Shown piece by piece: positions 5,808-9,758 of a stretch of DNA of 9,758 nt. A program made the position numbers and the translations under genes. The stretch comes from Parafilimonas sp. (lineage in GTDB: Bacteria; Bacteroidota; Bacteroidia; Chitinophagales; Chitinophagaceae). The stretch is from NCBI GenBank assembly GCA_023251275.1, contig JAHEZC010000050.1:1-9758 (forward strand). Direction: 5' to 3'. The notes under the pieces were generated by a model. That model saw only the letters and a list, made by a program, of their open reading frames with translations, did not search any database and was not told the origin of the DNA. Positions within the stretch are counted from its first letter, which is position 1. Every line of letters starts with the position of its first letter.

Positions 5808-6195
5808 CCGGATGGATGTCAAATAAAAGAGCTACTATACGTAGGCTATCTTTGAAATGTCCAAAAAATATAGTGTACCTACGGCACACAAAGAATTTCC
5901 CTGTAATATGTTCTACCAATGTTTAGTCCTTCCAGGACACCTTATGTATAAAAACTCCTGAGAAAAGAAATTATGAAATTAAAAAAGGGAAAGTAGAAAC
6001 AATCCCTTTAACCTGCAAAGCAGGTGTACATGAGAAAACCAATTTATAATATGACGGCACAACATAATTGCCTGTTTTTCGAAAGCCGAAATTGCACTAT
6101 GTGATTTGCCGTTTATTATTTTCTATCTAATGAAATTCCCGTCTATATTAATTAGTGCGATTAATGTGATGTTGTTTTTAAATTTATTATTTCCA
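5808..6195. other. Gene-free hairpin-rich region between convergent operons
   Basis: I see no credible coding sequence here. Read on the minus strand, the part at 5811-5945 contains GTGCCGTAGGTACAC (5873-5887, stem GTGCC/GGTAC). CGTAGG (5840-5845) can also pair with CCTACG (5878-5883). GTCCT-TCC-AGGAC (5926-5938) is a third small hairpin. Further on, ACCTGC-AAA-GCAGGT (6011-6025) is a perfect 6-bp stem, and AAAGGGA/TCCCTTT (5984-6009) is a 7-bp stem. I recall GTGCCGTAGGTAC and AACCTGCAAAGCAGGT words as recurrent intergenic sequences in Bacteroidota, so this is probably a composite of mobile or repetitive intergenic elements. 6030-6195 is plain AT-rich DNA. Confidence 0.5.
5978..6009 (-). terminator. 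Probable terminator for the minus-strand susCD-tlpA operon
   Basis: On the minus strand AAAGGGA (complement of 6003-6009) pairs with TCCCTTT (complement of 5984-5990), and three more Ts follow, making a six-T run at the stem's end. It is about 190 nt beyond the stop of the TlpA-like gene, so transcription may run through a long 3' untranslated region first. A second hairpin (6011-6025) lies just before it. Confidence 0.4.
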
Positions 6196-7563
6196 TTATT
6201 TGCCATCTTTTATTACCAGCATATCCAATTCCTGTTCTACAGGAATAAGCGCAAGACCATGTTCTTTTAAATCAGCATTGATTGAAGCCAAATCACGGCT
6301 GGAATAATTCAGTGTGATATCAATATTGCCAGGATAACCGGTTTGATCAACTACAAAGGGAATATCATAATATGAATTAAGTGTTCTAATTAATTCTTTT
6401 ACCGGCTTGTTTGTTATTATTGCTATTGCTTCATCAGCGGAGAAATATAATGCAGGAGAATTGCCCGAAGAAATAAATTTCCCGGCATTGCCAGCCTGCA
6501 CCAGTGCGAGACAAGTTATTTTTCTTCTTTCAACGAAAGATGAAATATTAAAGAAAGCATCCAGTTCTTTTATCATGCACCTGTAAGCTTCCGGTACAGT
6601 GCGGGAAGAAGGTAAGATCAATTGGTATGTATAAAGATGCCGGCTACAGAAATTATTATATGCTTCATATCCCCGGTTGTATGCCTCATCCATATAAATA
6701 GTTCTTGAGGAGTCCGCTTTTTCGAAAATTATTCTCTTACAGCGTATATCGTTTTCGAGCACGGTCATTGACGTATCCGTATTATACCAGGCTTCTTTAT
6801 AGAGTACATCAATTGTGGAATTCTGCATAAAAATTGTCGTATGCTTTTCATTTGACGACTGGTAATTTTCTGACGGAATGCTGTCAATATAACCTGCTAT
6901 GACGGACCGGAAAAAGAATGCAGTGTCGGGGCCTCCATTGTTGCCTGCAAGCAAAGGTTTTAAGGGGTCAAAGTCAACCTGGTTCTTTTTGACCGGAAGG
7001 TTCAAAGGGTCGTGATTGATGAGCTTTTTAATATTTGATGCCGTTATTTCAAGGTGGCCTGTGATAGCCTGAACAACGCCTTCATCATCAATCCAGACTT
7101 CATGCGGATCAGAGTCATGCGGAAAGAATTTATGCAACAGTGTATCTTCTACTACCGATGGGAGAGTGACAGGCTTACCCATTTTTTTCCGTTGCCGGAA
7201 AAAAGAAAGAACAGAGGATTTACTTTGAAAGGTTACAGGCAAAATCAATAACTGATCACCAAATTGTTTCTGCAGTTCCACCAATTTTGGGAACTGACCC
7301 AGGCAAACGGAACAGTATTGATGCCAGAAATCCAGCACCAGTGCTTTGCCTTTCAAGTCACCGGTATTCATTTTTTTCAACCAGTAATTCACAATATTGT
7401 TAATCATAGAAGGTGGCATTTTACTACCGATCATGACCTGATTGTGACTCCTTCCGGATGCGATATTGGCTAATGCAAGTGTCAAAGAATCCTGAGCTGC
7501 TGCATTGCTTACTGAGAATGAACTACAGAGAAGCGACAGAAAAAATGTATAAAACCATTTCAT
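6196..7563 (-). CDS. Exported TlpA-like thioredoxin-fold protein with extra C-terminal domain
   Basis: With the start at 7563 this is 455 residues. A signal peptide (1-23, ending SNAAA|Q) leads to a TlpA/AhpC-type thioredoxin domain at about 44-183: KGKALVLDFWHQYCSVCLGQ has the redox pair Cys84-x-x-Cys87 (CSVC, with Tyr in place of the usual preceding Trp), and HDSDPHEVWIDDEG carries the cis-Pro region. After a linker, about 210-455 is a second region I cannot assign firmly. Its end (GLALIPVEQELDMLVIKDG) resembles the C-terminus of DUF3738/TIGR03435-type domains that are sometimes fused to TlpA in Bacteroidota. It would act as a periplasmic thiol reductase or electron carrier. It is the third gene of a susC-susD-tlpA operon, a common arrangement. 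An open frame continues upstream to an ATG at 7878, but those 105 codons are translated repeat DNA, whereas 7563 gives a clean signal peptide. Confidence 0.82.
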   Translation of the reverse strand: MKWFYTFFLSLLCSSFSVSNAAAQDSLTLALANIASGRSHNQVMIGSKMPPSMINNIVNYWLKKMNTGDLKGKALVLDFWHQYCSVCLGQFPKLVELQKQFGDQLLILPVTFQSKSSVLSFFRQRKKMGKPVTLPSVVEDTLLHKFFPHDSDPHEVWIDDEGVVQAITGHLEITASNIKKLINHDPLNLPVKKNQVDFDPLKPLLAGNNGGPDTAFFFRSVIAGYIDSIPSENYQSSNEKHTTIFMQNSTIDVLYKEAWYNTDTSMTVLENDIRCKRIIFEKADSSRTIYMDEAYNRGYEAYNNFCSRHLYTYQLILPSSRTVPEAYRCMIKELDAFFNISSFVERRKITCLALVQAGNAGKFISSGNSPALYFSADEAIAIITNKPVKELIRTLNSYYDIPFVVDQTGYPGNIDITLNYSSRDLASINADLKEHGLALIPVEQELDMLVIKDGK

Positions 7564-7606
7564 AAAACACAAACGTTTCCACTGCCGGGAATGTGGATTC
7601 AAAAGT

Positions 7607-7652
7607 TCACGCAAAGACGCCAAGATCGCAAAGAGAAAAAGGTTTGACGGCA
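7607..7652 (-). repeat. GCAAAGACGC-type dispersed repeat, copy A
   Basis: On the plus strand this begins TCACGCAAAGACGCCAAG and ends TTTGACGGCA. It matches copy B (7736-7781) at 41 of 46 positions without gaps. The TTTGCGTCTTTGCGTGA core is a widespread intergenic repeat word in many bacterial genomes. A further shared block, GAATRTGGATTYAAARG, precedes both copies (7589 and 7709), so the duplicated unit is about 120-130 bp. Confidence 0.75.
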
Positions 7653-7735
7653 GCACAAAATTGATAATAGTTTTCCTGATCCCGGAATAAAGAAATTTTA
7701 GTGAATGCGAATATGGATTTAAAGGAGAGGTATTA

Positions 7736-7781
7736 TCACGCAAAGACGCAAAGGCCGCAAAGAGAAAAACTTTTGACGGCA
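7736..7781 (-). repeat. GCAAAGACGC-type dispersed repeat, copy B
   Basis: This is the second copy, offset by 129 bp from copy A, with mismatches only at positions 15, 19, 20, 35 and 36 of the 46-bp unit. On the minus strand both copies translate to similar spurious peptides (LFAAFASLRD and LFAILASLRE), which explains the open frame running into the TlpA-like gene. Confidence 0.75.
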
Positions 7782-7912
7782 ATATCAATTTGACGTTAGA
7801 CTTTTTGCCTTTCCCAGTCAGATCGGGTGGTGATGAACCAGGGAGACTTGACAGAAAAGACGCATAAAACCGTTTCATAAGATTTAAATCTTAATAATTA
7901 ATAAGGCCATCA

Positions 7913-9304
7913 TTATCTTGGATTTTGAGGCATACCGGGATTGAAGGAAATCACATTATCAGGTATGGGGTACGTGTAGCGTATATCGCCTGGCGGCAGT
8001 GTATATGAGATGCCGTTTGCTACTCTTACTAATTGTACTGCAAAAGATGCCTCTTTATTTAACCTGCGCAGGTCCGTCCATCGCAGTGCACGGAACAGTA
8101 ATTCTTTTCTTCTTTCGGTGAGTATCTGCATCAGCGCATCAGCGGCATCAGAGGCAGTAAACGGAATAAAAGTCCCTGTTATCCATCTTTTCTCGAGAAG
8201 TGTGTTCAGGTCATTCATTGCCGCAGCGGTATTGTCTTTTCTTGCATAACATTCAGCACGGATAAGATATACTTCGTCGGTTGCCAGGCCACCAAAGGCG
8301 TCGCCTGAACCATCATAGCTTCCCTGAAAAGTCATCGCCGTTCCCGAGTAAGCAGGCGTAAAGAAAATTGAACGCCTTAAATCATTCAACGCATAGGAAT
8401 TATACAAATTACTATCCACCAGTGTGAGGAAAGGATAGATTAGGGTATGAGGAACCTGTATGCAATAGAAGATCGTTTCATCGTTCAGTTGCGGGATGGG
8501 AAAGGTCTGGCCGGGATCCAATGAGTTGAAGTCGAGTAAGGTATGCTGCCATTGAAGGCAGGAATCTGCATAAAGTAATGCATTTTCATAATCCTGCATG
8601 GTTTGGTAAACCCTGGCGAGCAAACTATAGACGGCAGGTTTTGACGGCCTTGTAAGATAGAGAGGCTTTGCCGGGAGCAATGGCAAGGCTTCTCTGAGGT
8701 CATTTATTACCTTTTCGTAGGTTTGCTTTACCGATGATCTTGAAATCTTTTCATTGATGTCTGCCTGCAGTCGCAACGGTATTCCCCAATCTGCCGCGGC
8801 TGTTTGGGAATCGTAGGGCGGAGCGAAAAGCTGCGCTAACTGGTAAAAGATATGCGCCCTGTAAAATAATGCGCTGCCCTTTACATTGTTCCATGCAGCC
8901 TGGTCGTAAGACCCGGTAATCTTAGCTAGTCCATCCAATGCCGTGTTTGCATAAAAGATTGTACGATAAGGGAAATCCCAATCGGGCACGGTTTAACCGG
9001 AATAAATTTTTTGCGCCCAGATATACGCATTCTGCTCAAGATAAGGGGCGTTATTGTTTAAATCCTCGTCGGAAACGTAATAGTTGTCTGCGCCCACTTC
9101 ACCTAATGAGGGTACGGAGCCGCCCAAACCAGCGGTGCCATTTACCCTTTGGTCGTTATCCAGAATTGCCTGTAAATCCTGTACTGTGGAGGGAACTACA
9201 AGCGACTGGTCGGGGCGTGTATTCAGGAAGGTGGATTTTTTGCATGCGGGTATGTAAACAAGCATGAGAGCCGCAAATAAGTATTTAAGGATTTTTATTT
9301 TCAT
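7913..9304 (-). pseudogene. susD: SusD/RagB-family surface lipoprotein gene with in-frame stop at codon 104
   Basis: One frame runs through 464 codons from the ATG at 9304 to the TAA at 7913-7915, with a single TAA at 8993-8995. The N-terminus is a lipoprotein signal (lipobox YIPAC, Cys21) followed by the SusD-like STVQDLQAILDN and SLGEVGADNYYVS. After the stop the same frame continues TVPDWDFPYRTIFYANTALDGL, TPR-like helices (TDEVYLIRAECYARK), the hallmark RRKELLFRALRWTDLRRLNKE, and the typical end YPIPDNVISFNPGMPQNP. Both parts are full family sequence, so only the stop is wrong. CAA to TAA (Gln104, a single C-to-T change) would explain it. SusD proteins cap the SusC barrel and capture substrate at the cell surface; as written only a 103-residue fragment would be made. 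A GTG at 8989 two codons later is not a natural start, because it lacks the lipoprotein signal. The symbol denotes the family, not a starch specificity. Confidence 0.9.
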
Positions 9305-9374
9305 AGAAATAAGTTTTGAGGTGATTTATTTTTTTGCTGTGAATAAATGAATGAACAGACCCCTACGCTGGTGG

Positions 9375-9435
9375 GACGCCTCACCCCCTGCCCCCTCCCG
9401 ATGTTTCGGGACAGGTTCTCCTTGCAGAGAGGGGA
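9375..9435 (+). repeat. Dispersed GC-rich hairpin repeat, copy 3 (full length)
   Basis: It reads GACGCCTCACCCCCTGCCCC, then CTCCCGATGTTTCGGGACAG and GTTCTCCTTGCAGAGAGGGG. The outer arms CCCCTC and GAGGGG pair, and the inner CCCGA/TCGGG closes on a TGT/TTT loop. It lies between susD and susC. Confidence 0.75.
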
Positions 9436-9476
9436 AGTGAAAGGCTTCGGAATATGTGTGCGAATCCAAGACCTTT

Positions 9477-9513
9477 GGATGTTTCGGGACGGGTTCTCCT
9501 CGCAGAGAGGGGA
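9477..9513 (+). repeat. Dispersed GC-rich hairpin repeat, copy 4 (5' truncated)
   Basis: Only the second half is present (GGATGTTTCGGGACGGGTTC then TCCTCGCAGAGAGGGGA). It is preceded by unrelated sequence instead of the CCTCACCCCC arm, and it runs straight into copy 5, sharing the GA at the junction. Confidence 0.7.
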
Positions 9514-9570
9514 CGCCTCACCCCCAGCCCCTCCCGATATTTCGGGACAGGTTCTCCACCCGGAGAGGGA
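9512..9570 (+). repeat. Dispersed GC-rich hairpin repeat, copy 5 (full length)
   Basis: It begins GACGCCTCACCCCCAGCCCC, continues CTCCCGATATTTCGGGACAG and ends GTTCTCCACCCGGAGAGGGA. It ends seven bases from the susC stop codon (9577-9579), so it forms the 3' flank of that gene and may be the hairpin at which susC mRNA ends or is stabilised. Confidence 0.75.
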
Positions 9571-9576
9571 AATAGT

Positions 9577-9758
9577 TCAGAAACTAATATCAATTCCAAT
9601 GGAAATGTTTTTGCTGTCTTTTGGAATATTGTTGTAATAAGGATCAATTCCGGCTTTGTTGGCTTTCCAGATCATGCCGAGATTGGAGGCATAAGCGTAA
9701 ACACGTACCTGCTTAAAAGGCAGGCGAGGCATATTTGCCTTATCAAAATCATAACTGA
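9577..9758 (-). CDS. susC: C-terminal end of a SusC/RagA TonB-dependent outer-membrane transporter (5' end outside window)
   Basis: Read on the minus strand from the window edge, the frame gives 59 residues to a TGA at 9577-9579. The block VRVYAYASNLGMIWKANKAG followed by IDPYY is the conserved last section of SusC/RagA barrels (the family has a version of 'NLxxxWKANxxGIDPE'). The final strand NISIGIDISF ends in Phe, as barrel proteins recognised by the BAM complex do. SusC forms the TonB-dependent channel that SusD caps. Normally susD follows susC within a few tens of bases; here the gap is 272 bp and filled mostly with repeats, though order and strand are standard. The substrate cannot be told from this fragment. 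It is too near the edge and has no start codon, so it is easily missed. Confidence 0.9.
   Translation of the reverse strand, partial: SYDFDKANMPRLPFKQVRVYAYASNLGMIWKANKAGIDPYYNNIPKDSKNISIGIDISF

Larger units (their letters stand above)
7564..7878 (-). other. Duplicated 5' leader remnant of the TlpA-like gene plus repeat DNA
   Basis: An ATG at 7876-7878, 34 bp after the susD stop, starts MKRFYASFLSSLPGSS. The real start at 7563 gives MKWFYTFFLSLLCSSF. At DNA level the first 48 bases of both agree at 36 positions, so this is a second copy of the gene's 5' end that decays after about 16 codons. The remaining ~250 bp to the intact start is repeat sequence (copies at 7607 and 7736). The frame happens to stay open across all 315 bp, which would predict a 560-residue protein with an implausible N-terminus. 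The upstream ATG is where an operon-spaced start would be expected. Confidence 0.65.

Noticed and set aside
6050..6103. 17-codon frame with two cysteines downstream of the TlpA-like gene on the plus strand
   Set aside because: It is too short, has no ribosome-binding or promoter support, and no family resemblance.
7564..7878. Genuine 105-residue N-terminal domain of the TlpA-like protein
   Set aside because: The DNA is two repeat copies plus a decayed second leader; a normal signal peptide begins at 7563.
8485..8703. 72-codon minus-strand frame inside susD
   Set aside because: It overlaps susD in another frame and has no independent features.
7913..8989. Separate gene starting at the GTG at 8989
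   Set aside because: It is in the same frame as the upstream SusD part, two codons after the stop, and lacks the lipoprotein signal; it is the rest of one broken susD.
9347..9647. Open frames on both strands across the susC-susD gap
   Set aside because: Both are translations of the GC-rich hairpin repeats; on the minus strand the real coding sequence is the susC end in another frame (9577-9758).

Overview
The window looks like chromosomal DNA of a Bacteroidota bacterium, most likely of the Chitinophagaceae/Sphingobacteriia type. The evidence is a SusC/SusD pair followed by a TlpA-like thiol reductase, a probable DUF5916 outer-membrane protein ending in Phe, a Bacteroidota-style FabI, weak or absent Shine-Dalgarno sites, moderate GC, and intergenic repeats of kinds I recall from this phylum. 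This placement is inference from gene content; no rRNA or other marker gene is present.

Layout. 1-282 (+) is the 3' end of an outer-membrane protein gene. Convergent to it, 463-1275 (-) is fabI, with a hairpin terminator between them. 1684-4093 (+) is a tightly packed, partly overlapping four-gene signalling operon: a 122-aa soluble protein with a C-terminal CPPxCPP motif, a 7-TM membrane protein, a NarL-family histidine kinase with one TM segment, and a NarL/LuxR response regulator split by a one-base frameshift. 4337-5654 (+) holds a short AraC-type DNA-binding protein, a MauE/DoxX-like redox membrane protein with a PCSCGG motif, and a small exported protein with two cysteines (DUF6520-like). 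5655-6195 is a gene-free stretch rich in hairpins and repeats. 6196-9758 (-) is a susC (3' end only) - susD - tlpA-like operon. In it susD carries an in-frame stop, a cluster of GC-rich repeats lies between susC and susD, and the tlpA-like gene has a duplicated 5' leader with a second repeat family wedged between the two copies.

How the genes may work together. The kinase has almost no extracellular part, so the adjacent 7-TM protein (2 bp after the small CPPxCPP gene, 40 bp overlap with the kinase gene) is a good candidate for the sensory subunit of a split receptor. The small CPPxCPP protein would be an accessory or ligand-handling partner. The MauE-like protein and the two-cysteine exported protein form a plausible envelope thiol/disulfide pair under the neighbouring AraC-type regulator. 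The susCD-tlpA block would import a glycan, peptide or other oligomer through the outer membrane and protect or reduce thiols in the periplasm, but the susD lesion would abolish the surface lipoprotein if it is real.

Two independent gene-breaking lesions (a single-base deletion and a nonsense change) in under 10 kb point either to errors in a draft or metagenomic assembly or to real gene decay. Sequence alone cannot separate these.
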